A stretch of DNA of 64,000 bases, taken from assembly GCA_020746105.1 (NCBI GenBank), contig CM036631.1, positions 14,791,058 through 14,855,057 of the forward strand, read 5' to 3'. The position numbers and the translations under genes were made by a program. Position 1 is the stretch's first letter. The number at the start of each line of letters is the position of its first letter. Under the pieces are notes generated by a model. That model was not told the DNA's origin. It did not search any database and worked only from the letters and a program-made list of their open reading frames with translations. Shown here piece by piece: positions 1 through 10,512 of the stretch. Source of the stretch: Trogon surrucura (lineage: Eukaryota; Chordata; Aves; Trogoniformes; Trogonidae).

Positions 1-295
1 CCAAAAAGCATCAGTGACAAAAAGTTCAGAAATCTTTTCAAATGATTGTCATGGAGGTCAGCCAGATATGGAATGAAGCTGGAATTACTGTGTAACACAC
101 CTCAACAGTGGGATCCTCAGCAGATTAACCACTGACCTCAGTGAGGCTGTATTTCTTTAATATATATATTGTTATAAATATATACCTCTGTGTAAAAGGT
201 GGCTGATCTTTTCCAGTGTCCATACTTGTAAGATCTTGAAATGTTCAGGTAAGATAACTCCTTAACGTTTCTTACCCATGTCACATTGGTTCCAG

Positions 296-407
296 AGGTG
301 CCAAAAACTGACAAGAATTTTGAGGAGCGGCTGATTTTTAAGGCTTTCCTGCTGAAATTTGTCAATGCCTACACACCCATTTTCTACGTCGCTTTCTTCA
401 AAGGCCG
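296..407 (+). CDS. ANO1: ANO1 exon: TM5
   Basis: This first ANO1 exon in the window starts [12 protein letters not shown] and runs through TM5 ([16 protein letters not shown]). The acceptor is TTCCAG at 290-295, with two leading bases completing a Glu codon. The donor is GTGAGT at 408, which splits the Arg codon CG/G continued at 993. An alternative acceptor two bases later (AG ending at 297) would start exactly at GTG, so the 5' border has a 2-base uncertainty. Bases 1-295 before it are intron, and I see nothing else in them. Confidence 0.93.
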
Positions 408-3400
408 GTGAGTGATGCAAAAGGCTGTTTCGGGTTTTACCTCGTTGCTTATGAGACACCTGTAGCTGAACTAAGACAATGAAGTAACTCTGGTTGAAAA
501 AGTCCTCAGTGTTGACCTAAAAACTCTGCAGCCTCAGGGGATAAAGCAGGGAGTGGTACTCCGCCCTTTCAACTTTGTTTAAAACCATTTTGTTAGGATA
601 GCTTCGTATATTCAGGTGCAATCCCCCAACAAGATATTGTCTATTTACCACTCTTAGCTTTATATCACAGCAAGCATCATCTCTCGTTGCAACCACCATG
701 CAAGCACAAAGCTAAAAGAAATGCTCTGCCTGGCACATTCCAGCTAATGCAACAGGAACGAAGATTTTGCCTTAGAGGATTTCTGCCTGTAACACAGCAG
801 AACACAGAACTTCAAGTTTTACTGAGTTGTTTACACAGTAAACAGGACTTACCCTTAAAACAAACGCAGAGAGAACTATTCATGTTTTCAGGTGATCCCA
901 CTCAGAATTTGACCTATAAATGACTTTTAGGAATCGAATATAAAAACCGTAAAATACATCTCAAGTTTCTAATCCTAACCAATGTGCCCTAGGTTTGTTG
1001 GACGCCCAGGAGACTACGTCTACATTTTCCATTCTTTCCGAATGGAAGAGGTAACTGCATTTTCAGCCTGTCTGAGATTGTGTCGGGTGGCAGCATCGCC
1101 CGCCCCTGCTACGGGGATGCAGCCGATCTTCTGATGATGTTTCCTCTCTCCACCCCAGTGTGCTCCAGGTGGCTGCCTAATGGAGTTGTGTATCCAGCTC
1201 AGTATTATCATGTTGGGCAAGCAGCTGATCCAGAACAATTTATTCGAGATTGGCATCCCGTGAGTAGCAACTTTTGTTTGGTTTTTTTGTTGGGTTTTTG
1301 TTGTTATTGGGTTTTTTGGGTCTGCCTTATTGGAAATACCTGCAACTGCATCCAGCAATGCATATGTCTTTGAAAAGTGTCGGGCAACCTATTGCTTTCC
1401 TCCTCGTCAGCAGGAGGTGAAATACTGAACACGCAATTCAATTTTAACCAGGTTTCAGTATATGCTGGTCCCAGGTATTTTTAGCTTGTCGTGGCTCTTG
1501 CACAGCTTTTATGAAAATAGGTACAGAGCTTATTATGGCTGTTAATGTAAAATAACTGAGCAATGGGCACTGTGACCAGAATGGATGCTAACTGAATCGT
1601 TCCTGTTTCCCCCAGAAAAATGAAGAAATTTATACGCTACATGAAATTAAAGCGTCGGCGTTCTTTGGACCATGAAGAGCACATGAAAAAAAAGCAGCGT
1701 TACGAGGTGGACTATAACCTGGAGCCTTTCGCTGGGCTTACCCCTGAATATATGGAAATGAGTGAGTGAGGTGGAAGGAAGGCATTTTAAACCATAATTG
1801 TCGTTAATTAGGGTGGAGATCTGAGGTTTTTTTGAACCTCAGATTGGGTGAGCAGTGGATATGAGGCATAACTTAACTATTAAAATGTGTAGTCTCGGAC
1901 TGTAGCGTGTTTCTGCTTCGGGGATAAATTGTGCTCTCTGCTGTTCAGGAGCCCTTACTTTAGCACTGTATTTTAGATATTTTCCTTCAAGCCATGTGAT
2001 GTGTTACTGACAGATTTCAAATGCAATTATATGGCATAACCTTGAGATCGTGAGGCATATTTTTATCATCAGTTGCACCCTACCTTGGAAATAAGTTACT
2101 TAATTCAGATATTGTTTCTGTTTTCTGAAATCTGAACTAAATCTTTTGAGACAAATATGCTCCTGTAGACCAGGTTGTACTTCACGGATGACATATAAAA
2201 TTGTCTTTGCAAGTAATGTATTATGTTGAGTGATACAGAATTTAAGCACTACATTGCTGTGGCTCTACATTTCTCACTTTCAGTCTCAGAAAGGCTGAGA
2301 ACTGTTCAACACGCTGCTGTTTGCTACAGTGCTTCATTCCTGAAGGATCTGTCATAAAAGAGCAACTTTATTTAGTATTCTAGGGAATGACTAGGCAAAA
2401 ATAGTGGTAAAGGATAATGAAGTACACTAATAGCAAGATTTGGCGTGCCCAGTAAATGCAGAGGTGAGTTAGAATATCTGATGACCTTGATCTTGAGAGT
2501 AATGGAAACGGATTGAAATTTAATGGTACAAACGGCGAGGTCATGCTGACCATAAAATAAGAAAAGACGCGGTTAGTGAGATGAGCGTTTGGAAGTAACA
2601 GAAGAAGATGGGGCTCCAGCAGTATCAGGATGGAGATGAAATCTGTGTGAAGCCCTCATCAAACAAAAGCAGTCGTGGTCCCAGGTTTTAGGAAGCAAGC
2701 TCTTCCCAATAAAGGTGGAGAATCAGTCGTGTCCCTTTCAAAGCCCCATAGTTTCTCGGCTTGAGAAGAGAAAGCTTCCATTGGGATTAGTGAGGGCTAA
2801 AAACTTTTTGCCCACAGCAAAATTGTTTTGGGAGCTTCCCCATCCCTCTGGTTACTCTGCCTTGCCTTTTGCAAGAGGGGCTGCAGTGCCCGAATGAAGC
2901 AGCGATCAGGCAAACTGTGCCTGACACAGAAAATGCCATTTAGTCTCCCACCAGGTGCCCTTTAATTAAAATTTGGGGGGATGGCACTGACGGGATGATG
3001 CATGTCTTCAATAAATACAGCTACTGAAATGTTGGTATTATTTTTTTCTTTTACAGTTATTCAGTTTGGGTTTGTAACTCTGTTCGTTGCATCCTTCCCG
3101 CTGGCGCCTTTGTTTGCTTTGTTAAACAACATCATTGAAATCCGCCTAGATGCCAAAAAATTCGTTACTGAGCTGAGGAGACCAGTAGCAGTCAGAGCAA
3201 AGGATATAGGTAAGTGCACGTTGCTCTTGGTATCGTTATCCCTGTTTGTTTATTCCTGGGTTGAGGGCAGGATGTTACTGTGCTGAGTTCGTTTCATTAA
3301 CAGGAAGGTATTTATAGGAAAATTCAAAGCATTAGACTGTGGCTTAACTGTGAACTGTCATAACTTACTGAGGCTTTACTTTTAAAATAGAGAGACCGGA

Positions 3401-6400
3401 GCTTTAAATTCAGATGAATATTTTATTAAGTAAACAATATCACTTTTCAAATCAAAGTGATCAATACAATAGCAAAATATCTTGCATGGTTCTGCACATC
3501 AACGGTTCTTCCTGGCAATGAGTTTTCTTGCAGAAGCAAAAATTTCTGCATTTAATGACTCTGGACTGGCCTGGAAAAAAACACTTGGGAACGAGAGGAC
3601 ACTCAAAAGGCTGTGAGGTGAATGTATCCCTTTGTCCCTACTCAGCACGAATGTTGGAAGGGTGAAGATTGAGAGCTGTTGTGAATGTAGCTGGAACTGG
3701 GCTCTGCGAATAACCACTCGTGTAACAGAGCCAGTCAGCAAGAGCAGAGAAGTTTATGATCTGTTACCAAACTGGGTGTTCATTCTGGTATTGTGCAAGC
3801 AGAGCTTTAAGGTGGGCTCGTCTTTGTGCCCGAGGATCATTCTAGAGCTGAAGAACACGTTGGGTTTGGCCATGCTGTTGCCTTTACCATGATACTCCTT
3901 TTGGGGTGCTTTGTGGCTGGTTCATTTGATGGTGAGGGCTGAGGTTTCTGGTGGAGATGTCAGGTGGATGTTGGGTTTTGGTTGTATTTTGGGGTTTGGG
4001 TTGGTTTTTTGTTGGGTTGTTTGGGGTTTTTTTTCCTTTGGGAGGATGTTTAATTGCAATTTATTACAATTCAGTCTCACTCTTGTGAGTGAAAGACCCC
4101 CACTTACTTCAGAGACTTGCCAAAGTCAGAGCTTGTGAGATGGCCACAGACAAACCAGACAAGTTTTGAGGGCAGGCGTCAGCAGAATCAGGAACGGGAG
4201 AAGTTCCCACCTGCTGAGGGCAGTGGGTAACCAGTGGCAGCAAGAAAAGCTGCCACCAATACTGTAATATCTTCTCCTGAAGTTCAGTTTGGTACTCTGT
4301 CCACTCTGGCTTGTGTTTGCTGGGCCAGAGACCAAAGCTGTACGAATATGAGTCAGTTGTCAAGCAAAGGATTCGGCCAGGTTGGAGGAGTCTCCCAGGG
4401 CTGCTGCCTGGTGTAAAGCCTCCTACATCTTCCTCCCTCTCCACACCCAGAGTAGGAGAGTCGCTCATCAGGGCTGTAACCACAGATCTGGTAGCAGCCC
4501 TGGGTTTCTCCATGAAAACTGACTCTTGCACTTCGAGTACTTTCAACTAAGGAGACATTTCCAAGCTGTCGCTTATGGCCAGGAGGCTGTTGGAGAGGCC
4601 AGGCACGAGGCTGCACGGCCACGGACGCTAAACCAGCAATTCATGTAGACCTCAGAGAAGCCCTTCCATGAGGAATGGGATCTGGGGATGGGGAAGGGAC
4701 AGAACAGAAATAGGTAGGTCCTTAAATCTGGTGGACCAGTACGTCGTGCATCACGTGAGCAGAGGTTCCAGCTCCCTATCCACACTGTTCTTTTTCTCCT
4801 GAAGCATTTGAGATGTTTGAATAAAATTTCATTATATTTTTCTTTTCTACCTATGCCAGCATTCTTCTGTCTCACGCTTGCCTTCCTTTTCCTGAAAATA
4901 GCTTTTAGCTTCAAACCTCAAAAAAAAAAAAAAAAGTGCCTAAAAATAGCCGTGGAAGACAGACTTGGGTTCCCTTTGTTTAAAGGTCATTAAATTAATG
5001 GTGCATAATTTGTTCGCTTTTTATTTAAAATCTGGCACAGTCAGAAGCACTCCTAACACTGGTAACTAAAAATGTAATTTCTCTAACTTTAATGGCTGGA
5101 ACAGCATTTACATGTTTGTCTCCTTCCTTAGGAATCTGGTATAATATCCTCAGAGGTATTGGAAAGCTTGCTGTCATAATAAATGTAAGTAATTCGGCAT
5201 GAATAAAATTTTAATTCAGTAGGCTGGCTTTTCCTTTCTGCTCCATTAGTTTTATTTCAGCATAAATCCCTTAACATCGAGTGATTTAGAAATTTTCTGA
5301 AATATGAGGAGAATCGGATGCAGTGTTTATTTTCAAGTTGCGATAGTAGTAGCAATAACATAAAATAGTATTTGCTGCAGCTTTTTTCCAGGTTTTCATT
5401 AAACAAATAAGACCACAACTTTTGCTCTTTTGAAACACTATCACTAAGGCAATGTATTTAATTGCAACACTAGAACTTATTTAGTGCCTGGTAGTCAACC
5501 AGGAGTGAATTAGTTCAGCTCATCAGAGTGCTATTGAAAATCTGGTGCTCAACCTGCATTGCTGTCACTCAGATAGTTCTGAAAATCATGAAAATATTTT
5601 GATTTATTCAAACATCCCAGCCCTTAGAAAATTTTAGCCTTAATATATCGATTCCTGTACTTATCTATATGAAAAGATGTCTCCAACGATCATCTTCATT
5701 ACAGCCCACCTAAAGGGAGGTGAAAAAACCCCTCAAACCTGAATGACAAGCTGAAAACGTTTGCAGTGCAGGAAATCAGGGGCTGTGCGGGGCTTATGGC
5801 CACGTGTCCATGGACCCTTTGGGATTTTTTCACCATTATCCAGCCTGGAAGTCCCTTTGTTTTGCCCACAAGTGTCTGTTGTGCTATGGCCAAACTATTC
5901 TTTTGGTTATTTGGAATGCTGCCATAATTTGTCTTTACCCTTTCTCCCCTTTTCCTGTGGAAATAACGTCTCTATTTTTCTCTCTTTTTCTTCCGTGTAG
6001 TCTCTCTTTGTCCAGTGTTATTTTTCCCTCTTTGATCTGTGTACTACCCCTCTTTATCATAAAATAAGTAAAACATTTTGTACTGTGTTCGTTCCACATG
6101 TACATGAGATTTATGCCAGTGAGAATGTTTCATAATAATGATAAATGAGGAGGGCTAAAGTTATGAAAAACTCAGCTGAATTGGCTGTCTTGCATTTTGT
6201 GCATGACATTTTTAGAAAACCTTTTAAAATAACCAAACAAAACGCAATGTTTTGGGGCCATAAAAAGAAAACTTGGCTCGGTCTGCCCAGCCTTTATCTT
6301 GATGGGAGTTAGAGAACACGTGCAATTAATGGCCTTTTGCAATGCAATGGGAATTTACGGAGTCAAATCACCGTCTGCAGTAGAAAAAAAAAGTACTTGG

Positions 6401-9400
6401 AAATCCATCAATCGGACAAGGCGTGAGGGACGAGCCGTGCCTGGGGCGCGGGGAAGCAGCCCCGTTTGGTTTTCCTCTGGTGCTGGGGGGTAAGGCCGCT
6501 TCACTCTCTGGGGAGTTCAAGTTGTTGCCCAGCTCGGAATCTCCATGGAACTACCCCACCTCACGTTCTGCAACTTGGAAGAGTAAGCAGCAACTACCAC
6601 CTCGTTGTGGAAGGGAATACTCCATTTTTTAGGGCCCTACGGGCTGCAGTGTCCCCAACCTTATTTTCCCAAGCAGTCCCCGAGCTGGGCAAGGCGTTCT
6701 CGAGGATGTTATTAATTTAAACCGCTGCCTGGATATCGCGCTCACTCTTTACTCTTATGGCTTAGGCATTTGTGATCTCATTCACATCCGACTTCATTCC
6801 ACGCCTCGTGTACCTGTATATGTACAGTGAGAATGGCACCATGCATGGCTTCGTGAACCATACACTATCCTCTTTTAATGTCAGCGATTTTCAAGCAGGA
6901 ACAGCTCCAAACGACCCCATGGATCTTGGCTACGAGGTTCAGATATGCAGGTACTCTTTTGAACGGTCGCTAATTTTACGTATTTTCACAGCCACGTAAA
7001 AGTGGGGCGAATATCTGCATTCCTGGGGTGTTGTATTTCCAATGCCTTATTTTTAGCACCTTGGTCGCCTTTTATATCAGATAGATCCGTTGCCTTGAAC
7101 GCCTTGGTTTACATATTAAGCAACCACAAAACCTGAAGCACTGCTTATTTTAGGAAACGGAGATTAAACGCTGTTAAATTCGGTGTTTGTGCATGCAAAG
7201 ATTTTTATTACTACGTACTCCCTCTTTCAGGAAAGGAGATAAATAGTGATAAACAGCACAATGGTGCTTTAAGGGAACAGAATGATGTTCCTTTGATGTC
7301 AGGCTGTTGTATCAGATGCTACTGATAAAATAGTGACTTCACAGTACACCTCGTTTTTATTATTTTTTTTTTTTTGGTCCAGTTTCTGTAGCAATTCCCG
7401 ATAGGAGTAATAGCATCCTTATCTGCACTGGACCTTAAGACCTAGTTAAAGTGTCATCTTACAGGAAATCTGCACGACTGTAACAAGTTCTGCGTATTCT
7501 TTTCATTTATAAAGGAAAATTATTGTTGCATATTTCAGTTTATGGAGCAATCTAGGTCAGTGCTGAACTGCTTGCTTTGCCTAGGCTTACTTAGATATGC
7601 ATCATCTTCAAAATAAATGTTTTAATGCTTAGAATCAGGGACCAAAGCCAAATATAACAGTGAAAGTGCTTTGACCAGCAAAACTCTAAGGGGGACAATG
7701 TGGGGGTAAGAAGGGGAAGAGGAGAACAAGGAAGAAAGCAACATTCCAGGAGGAAAAAAAGAGAAAGATTAGTTTGCTATACACACACTAAAAAAATTAT
7801 ACAAGCTGACCAGGAAAAAAGTGCCACCTTTATAATTCTATTTTTTTAAAAATTTATGTTCTTTATAAATTTGAATAGTGCAAGTTAATCTGCTGAAACA
7901 ACTGCTAAACAGAAAAATCAATGTGAGATGAAAGGAAAAAAAAACAGCCAAAATTGCATGTGTTAGGTTTCCTCCTGGTGATCTCTGGGCACAGGATAAA
8001 AGAGATCAGCAAACATTTTTTAGCACAGAACTTAGAGCGCGAAAGTTTTGCGTTCTACTCCCAGCCTCTTTCTTCATCCCGTCCCGCCGTTTCTTCCATA
8101 TTCCAGAGATTTTTCAGTCATTTGAAAACATGGAGCCCTAATTCTTTTCAAAATATTGGCAGCATGGTGTGGTTTTAAATTTGATGTATTCTTGGTTCCA
8201 CCTCTAACAAGTTATTGTTGATTAGCCAGTAGATTTTCTGTAAACTAGAGCTGAGGCAAAATTCCCACCTTCTCCCTATATGGCAAAATTTAGCTGCAAT
8301 CTTTTGCTAATCACAAAAAAAGGAAAGCACCACGTTAGTATAACACATACTAGTTCTGGGCCCCTCAGTTTAAGAAAGACAGGGAACTGCTGGAGAGAGT
8401 CCAGCACAGGGCAACTGGGATGGTTAAGGGAGTGGAGCATCTCCCTTATGAGGAAAGACTGAGGGAGCTGGGGCTCTCTAGTTTGGAGAAGAGGAGACTG
8501 AGGGGTGACCTCATTAATGTTTACAAATATATCAAGGGTGAGTGTCACGAGGATGGAGCCAGGCTCTTCTCGGTGACAACCACTGATAGGACAAGGGGTA
8601 ATGGGCTGAAACTGGAACATAAGAGGTTCCGCTTAAACTCGAGAAGAAACTTCTTCTCAGTGAGGGTGACGGAGCACTGGAACGGGCTGCCCAGGGAGGT
8701 TGTGGAGTCTCCTTCTCTGGAGACGTTCAAGACCTGCCTGGACACGTTCCTGTGTAGCATTATCTGGGCGTTCCTGCTCTGGCAGGGGGATTGGACTTGA
8801 TGATCTTTCGAGGTCCCTTCCAATCCCTGACATTCTATGATTCTATGATACTATGGATCTGAGATCAGTAATTTTGTCTTTAAAATTAGTCTGAAAAATA
8901 GAGGAGGTGGGTTTTTTTTAAACCAATCTTAAAAGAAAATGAATTATCTGAGCTGTAGTCTACTCCTCCTTTATGCAGAATTGATATTACTTGTACTAAT
9001 CAGAGCGGATTAAGATCGAAGACCTTTAATTTTGAGTAAAACTTGCAGGCTGTGGCAGGCTTTCAGCTGTGTCGTGTTTCTGAGATGCTAATCCAGCATG
9101 CTGCAACAGTGAACTTGCTCTTAGACAGTTTGATTTATAGTTTGACCGTTTGGTATTAAATTCCTGGTGCTAAGATTTCTCAATGACGTCACTGATCGAC
9201 CGAGTCTTGTTTTGCAGGTACAAAGATTATCGAGAACCCCCTTGGTCCGAAAACAAGTATGACATTTCCAAGGATTTCTGGGCTGTCCTGGCAGCAAGAT
9301 TAGCATTTGTGATAGTTTTCCAGGTAGGCTATACTGCAGGCACTTTTTTATATGAGAAAGAATAAGAATTACTATATTCAGTTACGTGAGGACAAGCCGC

Positions 9401-10512
9401 TTTTGGAAATAAGTTATGAGGCCACAGAAAGTACCTTCTTTCTCAGCTGTTTCGTGGAAGAGTGAAGAAATTTGCCCATTCTCATTCACCCTTTTCCACA
9501 CGCCCACCCAGGCCCAGATATATCCTCAGTGGAAAAATTCATCCCCAGGAATTCCTGGGACTGGTTTGATGCACAAGCAGCTTAATGCCCGTAGTGAACA
9601 ACAGAGCACAAGGCTGGTAGTAATTAAGTCCCACCAATTTCTCCAGTAGGATATCAGCAAATTCAATGAAGCAGCATAGATTTCATGTAAAATTCATTTC
9701 TAGACCGAGCCAAGAAATTAAATTTCCGAAGTTTCCCAGTTAAGGTTTAACTTGCATCTGAAGAATGCAAAAATCTTGTAATTTTTCACTAAATGACATT
9801 ATTCAATCACCACAGAGATGCTGTTGTTGTGACACAAGTGGTTCAAGTGTGCCTAATCTCAACAACTTGGTTCAAAACTTCTTTTTTTTTTTAAATTGAA
9901 ATATGTTTATTTTTATGAAAGACCTCCCTTTCACTGAATTAAGGTTTTTAAATGAGAAACATTTCATTGGAATCTATGTTACCAACTTCCATCGTTGCTG
10001 TTTGCTTTTGCCATTTAAGAGTGGCAGCATTTCCTTTTCATTTCTACGTGGCTATGACGGTATTTGTACATGAATCCTACTTCTAGCATGAACAAGAAGT
10101 TGAGGTAAATTTGGCTCAGCATCAGGCTTGTTGAGCCTAACTCAAATATTGTCCTTTTTTCATCCTTCCTTCCCAAGTACAGCCAAAATGGCCCCTTCCC
10201 CGACAGTCATCCTTTGACCTCGCTGACATTTTCTCACAATTGCATTTTCAGAACTTGGTCATGTTTATGAGTGACTTTGTCGACTGGATTATCCCGGACA
10301 TTCCCAAGGACATTAGTCAGCAGATTCATAAAGAGAAAGTTCTCATGGTGGAGGTCTTCATGAGAGAAGAGCAAGGGAAGCTGCAAATGCTAGAAACCTG
10401 GAAAGACAAGGACAACAAGAAAGGTGAAAACTGTAACAACCACAGCCCCAGACTGTCCAGGAGCCACAGTGGGAGCCTGTCCTCCTGCCATTCGTATCCT
10501 CTCGACGTATAG
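296..10512 (+). CDS. ANO1: Anoctamin-1 (TMEM16A calcium-activated chloride channel), 3' part, nine exons
   Basis: ANO1 is a dimeric plasma-membrane chloride channel opened by cytosolic calcium and voltage; it drives epithelial fluid secretion, smooth-muscle tone and pacemaking. Spliced coding segments are 296-407, 993-1050, 1159-1259, 1616-1761, 3057-3209, 5132-5184, 6766-6950, 9218-9323 and 10252-10512, all with GT-AG borders and matching phases. They encode TM5 to the C-terminus and follow mammalian ANO1 nearly residue for residue. The whole calcium site is present in mouse numbering: N650, N651 and E654 in [11 protein letters not shown]702 and E705 in TPEYMEM, and N730, E734 and D738 in [13 protein letters not shown]645, linked to gating, is also kept. 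The N-terminal domain, TM1-4 and promoter lie upstream of the window. Retained ANO1-specific tracts such as [12 protein letters not shown] argue against ANO2. Identity is very secure; single-base borders are slightly less so. Confidence 0.97.
408..992 (+). other. ANO1: ANO1 intron
   Basis: A 585-base intron between the TM5 and outer-loop exons, with a GTGAGT donor and CCCTAG acceptor. No repeat or further exon was recognised. Open frames of about 60-78 codons here have no coding character. Confidence 0.85.
993..1050 (+). CDS. ANO1: ANO1 exon: TM5-TM6 outer loop
   Basis: A 58-base exon with acceptor CCCTAG and donor GTAACT at 1051. It encodes [19 protein letters not shown], the extracellular segment before TM6. 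The first base completes the Arg codon split from the previous exon, and the exon ends in phase 0. The mammalian protein has Arg where this one has His in the IFHSF motif. Confidence 0.94.
1159..1259 (+). CDS. ANO1: ANO1 exon: TM6 gate with calcium-site residues
   Basis: A 101-base exon encoding [14 protein letters not shown] and then TM6 with [15 protein letters not shown]. It carries K645, N650, N651 and E654 (mouse numbering), where TM6 contributes to the calcium site and gate. The intron before it is only 108 bases (1051-1158), the shortest in the window. The acceptor is CACCCCAG and the donor GTGAGT at 1260, splitting a Pro codon CC/A completed at 1616. Confidence 0.95.
1616..1761 (+). 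CDS. ANO1: ANO1 exon: TM6-TM7 cytosolic loop, E702/E705
   Basis: A 146-base exon that begins with the base completing the split Pro and reads [16 protein letters not shown], the basic cytosolic linker. It ends [11 protein letters not shown] with calcium-binding E702 and E705. The linker has the same length as in mouse but is more basic (KRRRS against RRQSPS) and reads [10 protein letters not shown] after it. The acceptor is TTTCCCCCAG and the donor GTGAGT at 1762, splitting an Ile codon. Confidence 0.95.
1762..3056 (+). other. ANO1: ANO1 intron with a 10-bp hairpin
   Basis: A 1.3-kb intron between the exons carrying E702/E705 and N730/E734/D738. Fifty-seven bases in, a perfect 10-bp inverted repeat (1819-1828 against 1835-1844, loop of six) stands out. 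Nothing else was recognised. Confidence 0.85.
3057..3209 (+). CDS. ANO1: ANO1 exon: TM7-TM8, N730/E734/D738
   Basis: A 153-base exon reading [19 protein letters not shown] and [19 protein letters not shown]. It supplies the TM7-TM8 hairpin and the remaining calcium-site residues N730, E734 and D738. The acceptor is TTTTACAG after a long T-rich tract; the donor is GTAAGT at 3210. The sequence appears identical to mammalian ANO1 as I recall it, which marks strong constraint. Confidence 0.96.
3210..5131 (+). other. ANO1: ANO1 intron
   Basis: A 1.9-kb intron with low-complexity G/T-rich sequence at about 3,965-4,040 and an A15 tract at about 4,920-4,935. Open frames of up to 145 codons on the minus strand at 4109-4546 match no family I know and overlap other open frames, so I treat them as chance. 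Confidence 0.85.
5132..5184 (+). CDS. ANO1: ANO1 exon: short exon before TM9
   Basis: A 53-base exon encoding [17 protein letters not shown], the cytosolic helix leading into TM9. The acceptor is TTCCTTAG and the donor GTAAGT at 5185. It joins the previous exon through a split Gly codon (G/GA) and ends in phase 0. Its identity rests on the conserved order and its match to the family. Confidence 0.94.
5185..6765 (+). other. ANO1: ANO1 intron
   Basis: A 1.6-kb intron before the TM9 exon. The last 350 bases are more GC-rich than the rest and hold three overlapping short open frames (6,299-6,720) that I do not recognise. I see no repeat family. Confidence 0.85.
6766..6950 (+). CDS. ANO1: ANO1 exon: TM9 and glycosylated outer loop
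   Basis: A 185-base exon reading [20 protein letters not shown] (TM9) and then the extracellular loop. The loop has N-glycosylation sequons NGT, NHT and NVS. A fourth site, NGT in mammals (DFQNGTAPND), is AGT here ([10 protein letters not shown]), so that sequon is absent. The acceptor is GGCTTAG and the donor GTACTC after ATATGCAG, which joins in phase to 9218. Confidence 0.95.
6951..9217 (+). other. ANO1: ANO1 intron carrying a CR1 element
   Basis: A 2.3-kb intron between the TM9/loop exon and the TM10 exon. It contains a sense-oriented CR1 (8352-8850, listed separately), a T13 tract near 7,363 and A-rich stretches. No other coding exon is visible. Confidence 0.85.
8352..8850 (+). mobile_element. 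CR1 LINE, 5'-truncated, sense
   Basis: This copy starts abruptly within the shared TTCTGGGCCCCTCAG segment and ends in the CR1 signature: TCGAGGTCCCTTCCAAT and then repeats of ATTCTATG. Its frame still reads the CR1 reverse-transcriptase C-terminus ([34 protein letters not shown]). It lies in an ANO1 intron in the same orientation as the gene. It differs from the two longer copies at 22.7 and 30.7 kb in having ACTGGAACGGGCTGC where they have CCTGGCACAGGCTGC. Confidence 0.93.
9218..9323 (+). CDS. ANO1: ANO1 exon: loop to TM10
   Basis: A 106-base exon encoding [20 protein letters not shown], the conserved outer-loop end, and the start of TM10 ([11 protein letters not shown]). The acceptor is TTTTGCAG and the donor GTAGGC at 9324. 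It ends in phase 0 and continues directly with NLVMFMSDF in the last exon. Confidence 0.95.
9324..10251 (+). other. ANO1: ANO1 last intron
   Basis: A 928-base intron before the terminal exon, with a T-rich tract near 9,882-9,893. No repeats or exons were recognised. Confidence 0.85.
10252..10512 (+). CDS. ANO1: ANO1 last coding exon: TM10 and C-terminal tail
   Basis: This terminal coding exon begins [20 protein letters not shown] and continues through the conserved cytosolic stretch [12 protein letters not shown] to a TAG stop at 10510-10512. The tail after [12 protein letters not shown] diverges from mammals. It is Ser-rich and ends [10 protein letters not shown], where human ends in GGVL and mouse in GDAL. 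The acceptor is CATTTTCAG at 10251. The 3'UTR follows without a further intron that I can see. Confidence 0.95.
   Translation, partial: NLVMFMSDFVDWIIPDIPKDISQQIHKEKVLMVEVFMREEQGKLQMLETWKDKDNKKGENCNNHSPRLSRSHSGSLSSCHSYPLDV

Noticed and set aside
4109-4546. 145-codon minus-strand open frame in an ANO1 intron
   Set aside because: Several other frames are open across the same bases, and there is no recognisable domain, promoter or splice pattern.
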